This document shows positions 30,057 to 38,724 of a stretch of 64,000 nucleotides of DNA, in pieces (within the stretch, counting starts at the first letter, position 1; each line of letters opens with the position of its first letter). The notes under the pieces were generated by a model, which saw only the letters and a list, made by a program, of their open reading frames with translations, did not search any database and was not told the origin of the DNA. The translations under genes were made by a program, and so were the position numbers. The DNA is from Acidobacteriaceae bacterium TAA 166 (GTDB taxonomy: Bacteria > Acidobacteriota > Terriglobia > Terriglobales > Acidobacteriaceae): NCBI GenBank assembly GCA_000421065.1, contig ATWD01000001.1, positions 1,054,001 to 1,118,000 of the forward strand, given 5' to 3'.

Positions 30057-31379
30057 ATGCAGTTATCCCTGTTGAGAACGTATGGCACCGCATTGATCGG
30101 CTGGGCCCTGGTTGTTCCGGTCGCGAACCTGCAAGCTCAGGTCCCCGCAACGCAGCAGCAGCAACCTCCTCAGGCGCAGAACAGGCAGCCGACGGGAGGC
30201 ATGACCGCAGAGCAGCAGGCGTCTCTTCTGCAGGCTGTGAACCAACGCCTGAACGATAGTCTTCGCGAGCGTGACGCGATCATCCGCAATCTGCTGGAGA
30301 GGGTCGCCGAGCTGGAGTGGCGCGTGAACGGCGGCCTGACGACGAAGCCCGCGGAGATGTCGGCGGCGAAGCCGATCTCGGCGAGCGTTCCGGCTCCTGC
30401 CGCGGTGAACTCCGTGGTGGCGAACTCGGGCTATGACGTCGAGGAGCGGCAGGCGAGCCAGGCTCTCGATCAACAGCTGATTGTGCGCGGAGGTCTTTTG
30501 CTGCCGAGCGGCACGGTGGAGCTGGATAACAACACGTCGTACTTCAGCACCAGCTCGGATCATTTGAACGTGGATGGATTCGCTCTGCTTCCGGTGCTGG
30601 TGGTGGGGGATATCACCTCGGAGCGCGTGCGCAAGGATCTTCTGCTACCGATGTTTTCGGCGCGGCTGGGACTTCCGCACAAGCTTCAGTTCGACACTTA
30701 TATTCCTTATGGATATCAGCTGCAGCGCACGGTGGATGCGACCAACAAAGAGACTTCGGAGAGCACCTTCGGGCTAGGAGACATCACCTTGGGACTCTCC
30801 CGGCAGCTGACGCTGGAGCGCGGGAAGGTTCCCGACCTTCTGGCGAATGTGCGGTTCAAGACGACGACGGGCGTGGACAGCTTCAACCTGAACAGCAGCC
30901 AGACTGCACTGGGGACCGGGTTCTACGCGGTGCAGGGGAACCTGACCGCGGCGAAGTCGAACGACCCGGTGGTGTTCTTCGGCAACCTATCGTACACGGC
31001 GAACCTGAATGGGTCGCACACGGTTCCGGTCAGCGATCCCAACACGGGCGCGACGACGACGATGGTGGGTCACTTCAAGCCGGGCGACTCGGTCGGCTTC
31101 CAGATCGGATCGATCCTGTCGCTGAATCCGGAGACGTCGATGACGATTGGATGGGACCAGCGGTTCACGCGATCGACGACGCTGAACAACCAGGTAATTC
31201 CGGCGTCGTACCTGGTGGAGGGATCGCTGCGGCTGGGAGCTTCGTATCTTTACGCTCCGGGAAAGACGATCGACCTGAGCTTCGGCGTGGGTCTGACGCC
31301 GGATACGCCGAACCTGCAGTTCTCGATTGGGTTGCCGATTCGGCGAGCTCTCTGGAAGCCGAAGAGCGGGGTTCATTGA
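30057..31379 (+). CDS. Outer-membrane beta-barrel with N-terminal coiled coil, FapF-like secretion pore
   Basis: 440 residues. Signal peptide about 1-28 (GWALVVPVANLQAQ), a Gln/Pro-rich spacer, a predicted coiled coil at about 50-92 (QASLLQAVNQRLND...LLERVAELEWRV), a low-complexity linker, and from about 145 a beta-barrel with alternating amphipathic strands of the 'MetA-pathway / porin' type, ending LQFSIGLPIRRALW. FapF of Pseudomonas is a trimeric pore built the same way: signal, coiled coil, 12-strand barrel. It should export the amyloid-like subunits through the outer membrane. GGAAAGG lies 8 bases before the ATG. It is the last gene of the locus. Confidence 0.8.
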   Translation: MQLSLLRTYGTALIGWALVVPVANLQAQVPATQQQQPPQAQNRQPTGGMTAEQQASLLQAVNQRLNDSLRERDAIIRNLLERVAELEWRVNGGLTTKPAEMSAAKPISASVPAPAAVNSVVANSGYDVEERQASQALDQQLIVRGGLLLPSGTVELDNNTSYFSTSSDHLNVDGFALLPVLVVGDITSERVRKDLLLPMFSARLGLPHKLQFDTYIPYGYQLQRTVDATNKETSESTFGLGDITLGLSRQLTLERGKVPDLLANVRFKTTTGVDSFNLNSSQTALGTGFYAVQGNLTAAKSNDPVVFFGNLSYTANLNGSHTVPVSDPNTGATTTMVGHFKPGDSVGFQIGSILSLNPETSMTIGWDQRFTRSTTLNNQVIPASYLVEGSLRLGASYLYAPGKTIDLSFGVGLTPDTPNLQFSIGLPIRRALWKPKSGVH

Positions 31380-31481
31380 TCGCGTGGAAATCGGCGTAGA
31401 GATTATCGGCGTGGATATTGGCGAAATCACAATCGAATGACAACTCCCTGACAACTCCGCCGGGCGGGGAGGACTAGGGTG

Positions 31482-31604
31482 CTTCTATGTCATCGGCAGC
31501 GCACCGCTGCAGAGGACATGAAGTGACCACAGCAGAACCGGTCTCTCACCGGCCCTTAGGCGATGGAGCGTGTTTTGGGCGATGCTCCATCGCCTCTTTT
31601 TTTT
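31482..31604 (+). ncRNA. Candidate structured small RNA ending in a strong terminator
   Basis: A run of consistent helices: CTTC-ATGTC (31482-31491, one bulged T) pairs with GACATGAAG (31515-31523); inside it GCAGCG/CGCTGC (31496-31510); then CCGGT/ACCGG (31538-31552); then a 12-bp terminator stem followed by T's. Downstream genes run the other way, so it is not an mRNA leader for them; it could be a stand-alone RNA or the 3' end of the upstream operon. I could not match it to a known class. Confidence 0.4.
31558..31604 (+). terminator. Strong rho-independent terminator
   Basis: AGGCGATGGAGC (31558-31569) pairs perfectly with GCTCCATCGCCT (31584-31595), followed by CTTTTTTTTT. It would end transcription of the amyloid-like locus or of the small RNA. 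Confidence 0.9.
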
Positions 31605-31609
31605 CGTGA

Positions 31610-31856
31610 CGACACAGGCGCTGCCGCGCGGGCCCACTGCGCGTGGGAGGTCACTTCGTGACGCGTAGTTGCCCTTTGGGGTGGGCCTCCCGCTGGTCGG
31701 CTCGAAGATTTTTGCAAGCGACCAACGGGAACCTCGTCCCGAAGGGGATATACGCGTCACGAAGCGACCCGCCCGTACCGGGTCCCCACAAACAGGTCTT
31801 CGTTTGTGGGGTGGCCGAGCGCAATGGGACCGGCCGGCAGGCCGCCTTATACAGGT
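31610..31856. repeat. Dispersed palindromic element, composite copy H
   Basis: Left block GGCGCTGCCGCGCGGGCCC at 31617; then GTCACTTCGTGACGCGTA pairing with TACGCGTCACGAAGCGAC; an inner GTTGGTCGC-like/GCGACCAACGGGA dyad; a CCCCACAAAC...GTTTGTGGGG hairpin at 31785-31812; right block ACCGGCCGGCAGGCCGCC. Nested palindromes of about 240 bases. It lies between the terminator and the end of the gene at 31847, overlapping its last bases. Confidence 0.85.
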
Positions 31857-32212
31857 GAGCCTCCGGATTCGAGCAGGGAGTGCAGCGTGATCTCTTCGAG
31901 GAAGCTGATCTCGAGGCGCAGGGTCACGATCTGGCCGAGGTCAGTGGAGGAGCTCAGGTTGCGATAGCAGGTGCAGAGGTCGGTCAAAGCCATGTGCGAA
32001 GAACGGGTGAGCTCGAGGCCGGCGGCGACGATGGAGCCGTAGAGATCGAGGATGGCCCGAAGCTGGATCTCGAGCTTGAGATCCATCATGGTGGGAGACA
32101 GGGTGCGCCGGTCGAGGACCCAGCCGCCGCAGTCGGCGAGGGAGACCAGGAGGCCGGGGAGTACGCCGGCTCGCTCCTCGTAGCTGAACCCCTGGATATC
32201 AAGAGACGTCAT
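31847..32212 (-). CDS. Hypothetical protein, unknown function
   Basis: A 121-residue acidic protein (MTSLDIQGFSYEERAGVLPGLLVSL...) with alternating hydrophobic and acidic segments, e.g. LKLEIQLRAILDLYGSIVAAGLEL and TLRLEISFLEEITLHSLLE. No signal peptide or membrane helix and no recognised domain. The start at 32212 has AAGGAA upstream; longer upstream frames lack that. It ends in the dispersed repeat H and is divergent from acpS, with the starts about 125 bases apart. It appears helical and cytoplasmic. Confidence 0.55.
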   Translation of the reverse strand: MTSLDIQGFSYEERAGVLPGLLVSLADCGGWVLDRRTLSPTMMDLKLEIQLRAILDLYGSIVAAGLELTRSSHMALTDLCTCYRNLSSSTDLGQIVTLRLEISFLEEITLHSLLESGGSPV

Positions 32213-32337
32213 GGGTTGGGGTTCCTTTCGGTGAGATTTCTGTGGACACAAGAGCTTCATCGGAGCGAGAGAGTTGTCTCGTGATGACTGTCGCGGTACG
32301 GTGGTCATATGACGAAGGGGCACGCAGGAGGCAACCG

Positions 32338-32718
32338 TTGATTGTGGGGCTGGGAACGGACATGATCGAGATCAGCCGGATCGAGCGCAGCCTGGAACAG
32401 TTTGGCCAGCGCTTTCTGGAGAAGATCTTCACGCCGGGCGAGATCGCCTATTGCCAGCGGAAGAAAAAGAACGCGGCCGAGAGCTTTGCGGCTCGGTTTG
32501 CGGCCAAGGAGGCGGGAGCGAAGGCTCTGGGCACCGGGATCAGCCGCGGCGTGACCTGGAAGGAGATCGAGGTGCGGCGTGAGCCGAGCGGCCGCCCTAC
32601 GCTGCATCTGAGCGGACGCGCCCGGGAGAGAGCCGACCAGATGAGGGTCACGCGGCTGTCGTTGAGCCTGACCCATAGCCGCGATCTGGCCCTGGCGGTG
32701 GTCATCGCGGAGGGTTAA
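32338..32718 (+). CDS. acpS: Holo-[acyl-carrier-protein] synthase (AcpS)
   Basis: Transfers the 4'-phosphopantetheine arm of coenzyme A to apo-ACP, activating it for fatty-acid synthesis; cytoplasmic trimer. Signature blocks are IVGLGTDMIEISRIE at the N-terminus (Mg-binding Asp), FAARFAAKEAGAKALGTGI (WS/F-x-K-E-A motif) and SLSLTHSRDLALAVVI. 126 residues, typical length. The TTG at 32338 is chosen because GCAGGAGG precedes it by six bases and it puts the conserved block at residue 2; an in-frame ATG at 32242 would add an unconserved N-terminus. Confidence 0.93.
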   Translation: MIVGLGTDMIEISRIERSLEQFGQRFLEKIFTPGEIAYCQRKKKNAAESFAARFAAKEAGAKALGTGISRGVTWKEIEVRREPSGRPTLHLSGRARERADQMRVTRLSLSLTHSRDLALAVVIAEG

Positions 32719-32737
32719 ATCCAGACCGTGATTTCGA

Positions 32738-32797
32738 GCAAAGACGATGGCCTGCCGGCCCGGGCGCACTGCGCGTGGGGCAGCGCCTAGCGTCGGA
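32738..32797. repeat. Dispersed palindromic element, short copy I
   Basis: AAAGACGATGGCCTGCCGGCC then CGGGCGCACTGCGCGTGGGGCAGCGCC. Forward orientation, opposite to copies G and H. Lies immediately after acpS. Confidence 0.75.
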
Positions 32798-32858
32798 AGA
32801 AAGTTATCTGCATTGAATTGCAGAGTGCCATAATCTCTCTGAGGAGACCTCCCCAACC

Positions 32859-34133
32859 TTGACCGGCCAGCAGACCCTTGTCGCCCGCGCCGCCCTCGGC
32901 GTCTTTGCAGGAGCAGCCTCGATGGCGGCCTGCTCGAACGGAACGCTCCGGCGCATGGCCGCGCCGCGCTTCGACCGGCTGGCGATCCTCAGCTTCCTGG
33001 TGACTCGGCTGGGACTCTTCGGGCTGATCTTTTTTGTGCTGCACATTCCACCTCGCGGAGATGTTCCGGCCTACTACTGGCCCCAGGCAAACTCGGTGCT
33101 GCGGGGGCTGGTTCCTTATCGGGACTTTGTGAGCAGCTATGCTCCCCTGCACCCGGGGCTGGACGCGATGGCTGTACGGGTATGGCACAGTCCGCTCTCC
33201 ATCATTCTTCTGGCGGTGGTGGTGGAGATGGCCCTGCTGCCTCTGTGGTTGGGGTTCGGGCGCACACTGTTGTCAGAGACGGAGGTTCGGACGGCGGCGC
33301 TGCTGTACCTGTTCAGCTCCGTGAGCCTGCAGTTTGTGGCGGTGGACGGACAGGATACGGTGATGATCGGGGTGCTGCTGGGTCTGGCGATGTTCTTCCT
33401 CGCCCGGCGCAGGGAGACGCTCTCGGGAGCGTCGCTGGGGCTGGCGATCTCGGCGATCAAGTTCCTTCCTCTGATCTATGCTCCGGCGTTCTTTGTTGCG
33501 ACGGCGAGGCGATGGAGGTGGGCGCTGGGGCTGGCGATTCCGCTGGTGGTGGTCTATGGCGGAGCGCTGGGGATGCACCTTCCGATTTCGATGCCGCTCC
33601 GGCAGGAGGGAGGGATCAAGGGGGCGGGCAATCTGCCGTATGTCGTGGAGTCTCTGCTGGGGGTGAGCCTGCCTTCGCGGCTTCTGGATGGGATCCTGGT
33701 GCTGGTACTGGCGGGGATCTTCTACCGGCTGTGGCGGGTGGCCGAGGCGGCGAGCCCGGAGGCGCGGCTGCGGGCCCTGACCTTCGCGATAGCCGCGCTG
33801 ACGCTGGCGCTGCTGATTTTTTCGAAGAAGTCATGGTCGTCGTATCTGACGCTGGCGCTGTTTCCGATCGGTCTGCTGATCGACGCCCGGCGCAAGGTGG
33901 AGCTGCTGGGGTTTGCGTTGCTGGGGGTGATCGCGGTGATCGAACACAGCTACTGGGCGACGCTGCTGCATCAGCTCAGCTCGCAGGAGCTGCACCGGGG
34001 GCTGCTTTCGGGAGAGGCGATGTTCTTCGTCTTTCTTGCAATTGAGCTGATGCTGCTGGCGGGGTATGGATGGCTGCTGGGGCTGGCATGGCGGAAGATG
34101 GCTGCGGGTACGAGCTTTTCAGCCTTGAGATAA
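32859..34133 (+). CDS. Polytopic membrane glycosyltransferase-like protein (GT-C fold candidate)
   Basis: A 424-residue protein with about nine to eleven hydrophobic helices. After the first helix it has RGDVPAYYWPQANSVLRGLVPYRDFVSSYAP, an extracytoplasmic loop with conserved Asp and YRDF/SYAP residues typical of polyprenyl-phosphate-sugar dependent GT-C enzymes (DUF2029/GT87-like). This fold usually transfers sugars to lipid-linked or surface glycans in the periplasm. The start is uncertain: a TTG at 32859 reads MTGQQTLVARAA, but in-frame ATGs downstream (e.g. MAAPRFDRL) are possible. The acceptor cannot be inferred. Confidence 0.6.
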   Translation: MTGQQTLVARAALGVFAGAASMAACSNGTLRRMAAPRFDRLAILSFLVTRLGLFGLIFFVLHIPPRGDVPAYYWPQANSVLRGLVPYRDFVSSYAPLHPGLDAMAVRVWHSPLSIILLAVVVEMALLPLWLGFGRTLLSETEVRTAALLYLFSSVSLQFVAVDGQDTVMIGVLLGLAMFFLARRRETLSGASLGLAISAIKFLPLIYAPAFFVATARRWRWALGLAIPLVVVYGGALGMHLPISMPLRQEGGIKGAGNLPYVVESLLGVSLPSRLLDGILVLVLAGIFYRLWRVAEAASPEARLRALTFAIAALTLALLIFSKKSWSSYLTLALFPIGLLIDARRKVELLGFALLGVIAVIEHSYWATLLHQLSSQELHRGLLSGEAMFFVFLAIELMLLAGYGWLLGLAWRKMAAGTSFSALR

Positions 34134-34374
34134 GACGTGCGCTGCCGCGCGGCCCACTACGCGTGGGGCGGTCACTTCGTGACGCGTATTTGCCCTTCGG
34201 GTGGGGCTCCCGTTGGTCGCTTGCGAAGATATTTGCGCCGAACCGGAGGGAGGCCCCGGGCGTTGCCGGTATACGCGTCACGAAGTGACCGCCCGTACCG
34301 AGGTCCCCACAAACAGGTCTTCGTTTGTGGGGTGGCCACGCGCAGTGGGCCCAGCCAGCAGGCCATCGCCTTCA
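34133..34374. repeat. Dispersed palindromic element, composite copy J
   Basis: Begins CGCTGCCGCGCGGCCCACTACGCGTGG, then GGTCACTTCGTGACGCGTA, later TACGCGTCACGAAGTGACC (perfect 19-bp arms), a CGTTGGTCGC block, CCCCACAAAC...GTTTGTGGGG, and ends GTGGGCCCAGCCAGCAGGCC. Same orientation as copy H; both flank gene ends within about 2.5 kb. Confidence 0.85.
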
Positions 34375-34382
34375 ATTCTTCG

Positions 34383-34411
34383 TTGACTCCCTCCCAAACC
34401 TCGACTATCCT
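34383..34411 (+). promoter_or_regulatory. Sigma-70-type promoter of the rplM-rpsI operon
   Basis: TTGACT (34383-34388), a 17-base spacer, TATCCT (34406-34411). Transcription from here gives a leader of over 300 bases before rplM (34735); the leader has no good gene and may host ribosomal-protein feedback, but I see no defined motif. Confidence 0.65.
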
Positions 34412-34734
34412 TAAAACTCGCGCAGTCTCGCGTCTGCGCGTCTGTACACTTGTTCGTTCAGACGTCGGCGAGAATCGTGGTGGATCCATCTGGGGCATGT
34501 GAACTTCGCCCCGAAAGCACCCACTTCTCAGGCCCCCGAATCAGGCACTGTGCGCAGCTCCGAGCTCATCGATCTTTCGTTGAGGGAGATTTTTTCTTCC
34601 CGACGTGCGATTTCTCTGAGGCATTTGGTTCGTTTTCAAAGATTTGGCTTTAAACGGCAGTACCCATCTGTTCCATCATTCTTCCGAAACACGCCGACCT
34701 AGGAAGACGGCAGAGGTAAGGAGTACCAAAGACG

Positions 34735-35169
34735 ATGTCCACCAGGATTCCTAGCGCGAAAGAGATTCAGCGCAAGTGGTTTGTCCTCGACGCCAGCGGC
34801 AAGACGCTGGGCCGGCTTGCGACTCAGGCAGCGAATGTGCTGTCGGGCAAGCTTAACCCGATCTACACGCCCTATATCGATACCGGCGATCATGTCGTGA
34901 TCATCAACGCCGAGAAGATCGTACTTACGGGCATGAAGGCAGACCAGAAGCTTTACCGCCGTTATACCGGCTTCCCTGGCGGGCTTCGTGAAGAGTCCTT
35001 CATCAAGCTGCTGGCGCGCCGTCCTGAGGCGATCATCGAGCAGGCGGTCAAGGGCATGCTTCCGAAGTCGAAGATGGGCCGCCAGATGGCGACCAAGCTG
35101 AAGGTCTACAAGGGCGACAAGCATCCGCATCTGGCCCAGAAGCCTGAGCCGCTCGAAGCGACCATCTAG
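34735..35169 (+). CDS. rplM: 50S ribosomal protein L13
   Basis: A 144-residue large-subunit protein, an early assembly protein near the 5' part of 23S rRNA. It carries the usual start ([23 protein letters not shown]), [34 protein letters not shown] and [21 protein letters not shown] precedes the ATG. It is 63 bases from rpsI, the standard rplM-rpsI pair. Confidence 0.98.
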   Translation: MSTRIPSAKEIQRKWFVLDASGKTLGRLATQAANVLSGKLNPIYTPYIDTGDHVVIINAEKIVLTGMKADQKLYRRYTGFPGGLREESFIKLLARRPEAIIEQAVKGMLPKSKMGRQMATKLKVYKGDKHPHLAQKPEPLEATI

Positions 35170-35232
35170 TTTTGCGGGTCGCAAACCAGGTTTGATGGGC
35201 TACGGCCCAGTTTCAAGAAGGATTAGGAGCAT

Positions 35233-35628
35233 ATGGCAGATCTCGTCCAGTACTATGGCACCGGCCGCCGCAAGAGCTCGATCGCGCGCGTCTTCCTGCG
35301 CCCGGGCAGCGGAAAATTCACCGTCAACAAGAAAGAAGTTGACGTTTACTTTGTTACGGCGCAGCAGCGTGCTGCCGCCAAGCGTTCGCTCGGCATCGAA
35401 AATATAGGCGAGACCTTCGACGTCATCACCACGGTTCGTGGCGGCGGCGTGATGGGTCAGGCGGATGCGGTCAAGCTCGGCATCGCCCGCGCGCTGATGG
35501 TGTTCAACCCTGAGCTGCGCAAGGCGCTCAAGAGCGAGGGACTTGTCACCCGTGATTCGCGCGCCAAGGAGCGCAAGAAGTACGGACAGAAGGGCGCTCG
35601 CGCACGCTTCCAGTTCTCGAAGCGATAG
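35233..35628 (+). CDS. rpsI: 30S ribosomal protein S9
   Basis: A 131-residue small-subunit protein whose basic C-terminal tail reaches the P-site tRNA. Landmarks: YYGTGRRKSSIARVFLRPG at the start, VRGGGVMGQADAVKLGIARAL and the tail KYGQKGARARFQFSKR. TAGGAG precedes the ATG. It follows rplM in the expected two-gene operon. Confidence 0.98.
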   Translation: MADLVQYYGTGRRKSSIARVFLRPGSGKFTVNKKEVDVYFVTAQQRAAAKRSLGIENIGETFDVITTVRGGGVMGQADAVKLGIARALMVFNPELRKALKSEGLVTRDSRAKERKKYGQKGARARFQFSKR

Positions 35629-35838
35629 AAACGCTCGACGGCGGAGTCATTCGCTGTCCGGTTTCTTTTACGGGAATGACGCATTGGCAGGGGCCGGATC
35701 GCAGATGTTCCGGCTCCTGTTCGCAACACCCGTGGGAAGATGATCTTCCACGGCAAGGAGTCCAATCTCCCCTGCGGGGGATCAATCCAGGTCCCGGATG
35801 CGCACACTCCGTTTGGACCTCAACCAAGGAGATTCAAT

Positions 35839-36756
35839 TTGGCTACCATTACCATGAAAGAGCTGCTCGAAGCCGGCGTTCACTTCGGGCACCAGACCAA
35901 GCGCTGGAACCCGAAGATGAAGGAGTATATCTTCGGCGAGCGTAACGGAATCTACATCATCGACCTGCAGAAGACCTTAAAGATGTTCAAGGACGCGTCG
36001 AAGTTCGTCACCGAGCTGACCTCGCAGGGCAAGCTGATCCTCTTTGTCGGAACCAAGCGCCAGGCGCAGGACGCCGTGGCCGAAGAGGCAAATCGCGCTG
36101 GAATGCCCTACATCAACTCGCGCTGGCTGGGTGGTCTGCTGACCAACTGGGTCACCGTCCAGAAGTCGGTGAAGCGCCTGCAGGAGCTCGACGATATGTC
36201 GACCGACGGCCGCTATGAGCTTCTGACCAAGAAGGAAGTCATCAAGCTCGAGCGCGAGCGCAAGCACCTTTCGACCAATCTGGCCGGCATCAAGAACATG
36301 AAGCGCCTTCCGGACGCTCTGTTCATCGTCGACTCGAACAACGAGGCGATCGCCGTCTCGGAGGCCCGCAAGCTAGGCATCCCGGTCGTCGCCGTGGTCG
36401 ATACCAACTGCGATCCGACCGTGGTCGACTATGTCATCCCCGGCAACGACGACGCTCTGCGCGCCATCCGCCTGTTCACCACCAAGATCGCCGACTCGGC
36501 CTTCGAGGGCGTGCAGATGGTCTCCGAGCGCGCCTTCTCCGATGAGGTCGCCGATGTTCAGCAGGCCGAGGTCGCGCCTGAGTTTGTTGGCGAAGAGGGC
36601 GAGCTGAACGAGGTTCAGGCCACGATCACGGCCGCCGATGAGGACGAGGACGAGAATGTGGATCTGGCCGCCGTTCTGGGTGGAAACATCCGCAAAGCCC
36701 CTGCCGCAGCCTCGGTCGACGAGCCCGAAGCGGCCATCGCCGACGCCGGAGCCTAA
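35839..36756 (+). CDS. rpsB: 30S ribosomal protein S2
   Basis: A 305-residue small-subunit protein. The core starts [19 protein letters not shown] with [23 protein letters not shown], then [10 protein letters not shown] and the conserved [33 protein letters not shown], ending near [15 protein letters not shown]-terminal tail of about 65 residues is rich in Glu, Asp and Ala. The TTG at 35839 is chosen because AAGGAG lies 7 bases upstream and it fits the family N-terminus; an ATG further upstream (35740) would add non-conserved sequence. Confidence 0.97.
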   Translation: MATITMKELLEAGVHFGHQTKRWNPKMKEYIFGERNGIYIIDLQKTLKMFKDASKFVTELTSQGKLILFVGTKRQAQDAVAEEANRAGMPYINSRWLGGLLTNWVTVQKSVKRLQELDDMSTDGRYELLTKKEVIKLERERKHLSTNLAGIKNMKRLPDALFIVDSNNEAIAVSEARKLGIPVVAVVDTNCDPTVVDYVIPGNDDALRAIRLFTTKIADSAFEGVQMVSERAFSDEVADVQQAEVAPEFVGEEGELNEVQATITAADEDEDENVDLAAVLGGNIRKAPAAASVDEPEAAIADAGA

Positions 36757-36807
36757 AGCCCCCGAGCACCGCATTTGCAGTGCCGTAACCGCCATCTGGC
36801 ATCATGA

Positions 36808-36838
36808 GGGGGCGCGGGACTTATCCCGCGCCCCCTTT
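36808..36838 (+). terminator. Hairpin between rpsB and tsf
   Basis: GGGGGCGCGGGA (36808-36819) pairs with TCCCGCGCCCCC (36824-36835), followed by TTTGT. Only three to four T's follow, so it may attenuate rather than stop transcription into tsf. Confidence 0.6.
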
Positions 36839-36873
36839 GTCTGAAACACGTCTTACTAGGAAGGGATCTACCA

Positions 36874-37536
36874 ATGTCTGAGACTGCCGTAAAGATCGAC
36901 GCGAAACTGGTGAAGGAGCTTCGCGAGAAGTCCGGCGCCCCCATGGGCGACTGCCTCAAGGCTCTGCAGGAAGCCAAGGGCGATATGGAGGACGCGTTCG
37001 TCGTCCTCCGCAAGCGCGGGATGGCGTCGGCCGCCAAGAAGGCCTCGCGCACCACCAACGAGGGCTCGGTGGGAACCTACATCCATGCCGGCGGCAAGAT
37101 CGGCGTGCTGGTGGAACTGAACTGCGAGTCGGACTTCGTGGCCCGCACGCCCGAGTTCCAGGAGCTTCTGCGCGACATCGCGATGCACATCGCCGCAGCC
37201 GATCCGCGCTATGTTCGCCGCGAGGATGTGACCCCCGAGGACATCGAGCGTGAGAAGGAGATCTATCGCGCGCAGGCAGCCTCGACCGGCAAGCCGGCGG
37301 CGATCATCGAGAAGATGCTCGAGGGCAAGATGAGCAAGTTCTACGAGGAGGTTTGCCTGCTCGATCAACCGTTCATCAAGGAGCAGTCGCAGACGATCGC
37401 GCAGATCATCGCGGCCCGCGTGGGCAAGCTTGGCGAGAACATCAGCGTGCGCCGCTTTGCGCGCTTCAAGGTGGGCGATCCGAACTGGACCGTCGCCACT
37501 ACCGCCCTGACCACCTCGGAGGAGGCATCAGCATAA
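36874..37536 (+). CDS. tsf: Elongation factor Ts
   Basis: Guanine-nucleotide exchange factor that recycles EF-Tu in the cytoplasm. 220 residues, the short form. It has a UBA-like N-terminus (AKLVKELREKSGAPMGDCLKALQEAKGDME), the TDFVAR-type exchange core ELNCESDFVARTPEF, and the terminal KVGDPNWTV region. GAAGGGA lies before the ATG. It follows rpsB, as in most bacteria. Confidence 0.97.
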   Translation: MSETAVKIDAKLVKELREKSGAPMGDCLKALQEAKGDMEDAFVVLRKRGMASAAKKASRTTNEGSVGTYIHAGGKIGVLVELNCESDFVARTPEFQELLRDIAMHIAAADPRYVRREDVTPEDIEREKEIYRAQAASTGKPAAIIEKMLEGKMSKFYEEVCLLDQPFIKEQSQTIAQIIAARVGKLGENISVRRFARFKVGDPNWTVATTALTTSEEASA

Positions 37537-37564
37537 GCTGAACCTCTGACTCCCTGAGTCAACA

Positions 37565-37595
37565 AGCCCGGGCGACGGCCCGGGCTCTTCTTTTT
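37565..37595 (+). terminator. Rho-independent terminator of tsf
   Basis: AGCCCGGGC (37565-37573), loop GACG, GCCCGGGCT (37578-37586), then CTTCTTTTT. A clear terminator just after the EF-Ts gene. Confidence 0.88.
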
Positions 37596-37699
37596 GCCCT
37601 GAAGGCGAGGATCGCCGACGGAGCGGCCCAGCCCGGCGATCACGGCTACAACCAGCCCAATCGTCAGACCCAATCGCCAGAAAGGAACTACGGAGCACC

Positions 37700-38654
37700 A
37701 TGCAGTACATCGACAACATTCCCGTCTGGGGGACGCACGAAGAGAAAACGATCGAGCAGGCCCGCGTCTGCGCCGAGCAGCCGACTATACCGCGTTGATG
37801 GCGGACGGCCATCTTGGATACGGCGTGCCGATCGGCGGCGTCATTGCGGCCGAGGATCGTATCAGCCCGACTGCGGTCGGATTCGATATTGCCTGCGGAA
37901 ACAAGGCCGTACGTCTCGATATCCCGGGCAACGAGGTTCGGTCCAACATCGCAAGGATCATGGACGATATCTGGAAGACGCTCTCCTTCGGCGTCGGCCG
38001 CAAGAACCCGGAACGCAACGACGATTCCCCCCGTTCGTCATGGATGCGCATGAGGGCTGGAATACCGAAGCGGCGAAGCCTCTTCGCCACAAAGCCAACG
38101 CGCAACTGGGGACGATCGGCAGCGGCAATCACTATGTCGATTGCCGCCGGAGCGAAGGATGGGATGATGGTCGATCCTGTCTTTCTGGACGCGAAGAGCG
38201 ATCTCGGTCAACAGTACATCCACGCAGATGTGGGTGTGCCGCAAGGGAGCGACGCCTGCTTTTCCGGGCCAGCGGGGCTTCGTAGGCGGAACGATGGGAG
38301 GGCAGTCGGTGATCCTGGAGGGAGCGGATTCGGAGGAGTCGCGGGGTGCTCTCTACAGCACGGTCCACGGGGCGGGACGCGTCCTGGGGCGCAAGCCGGG
38401 CGACGGGCGTAATCGATCGCAAGACCGGCGTGGTGAAGCGTGAGGGCCTGATCCGGCCGGAGATGATGCGCGACTGGATCACGCGGTCGAACGTCGTTCT
38501 TCGCGGAGGAGGCGTCGATGAGTCGCCGCACTGCTACAAGCGTCTGCCGGAGGTGCCGGAGGCTCATGGAGGGACAATTCGGATTCTGCACACGCTGACG
38601 CCGCTGGGCGTGGCGATGGCCGGGGCCGATGAGTTCGTCCCCTACAAGGACTGA
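37700..38654 (+). pseudogene. rtcB: RtcB RNA-ligase-family pseudogene with multiple frameshifts
   Basis: Recognisable RtcB blocks lie in order but in different frames: MQYIDNIPVWGTHEE (frame of 37700), RAADYTALMADGHLGYGVPIGG and GVGRKNPER (a second frame), EGWNTEAAKPLRHKANAQLG with IGSGNHYVD (a third), AKDGMMVDPVFLDAKSDLGQQY (second again), FPGQRGFVGGTMGGQSVILE (first again), and DRKTGVVKREGLIRPEMM with RSNVVLRGGGVDESPHCYKRLP (third). That needs at least five frameshifts, and the span of about 318 codons is well below the some 460 residues usual for the family, so internal deletions are also likely. A conserved HFGSRGLG motif was not found. Not functional. Confidence 0.85.
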
Positions 38655-38658
38655 TCTG

Positions 38659-38696
38659 AAGCTGAGAAGAGCGCTCCGCTCTTCTCAGCTTTTTCG
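38659..38696 (+). terminator. Strong rho-independent terminator
   Basis: A perfect 15-bp stem (38659-38673 with 38677-38691, core GAGAAGAGCG/CGCTCTTCTC, loop CTC) followed by TTTTCGTTT. It lies right after the rtcB pseudogene and before ccmC. Confidence 0.9.
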
Positions 38697-38724
38697 TTTA
38701 TTGTGGTGAGCTACGGAGGATGGA

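Noticed and set aside
34450..34653. Open frame of 67 codons in the rplM leader
   Set aside because: It has no ribosome binding site and no recognisable product; the region is better read as an untranslated leader.
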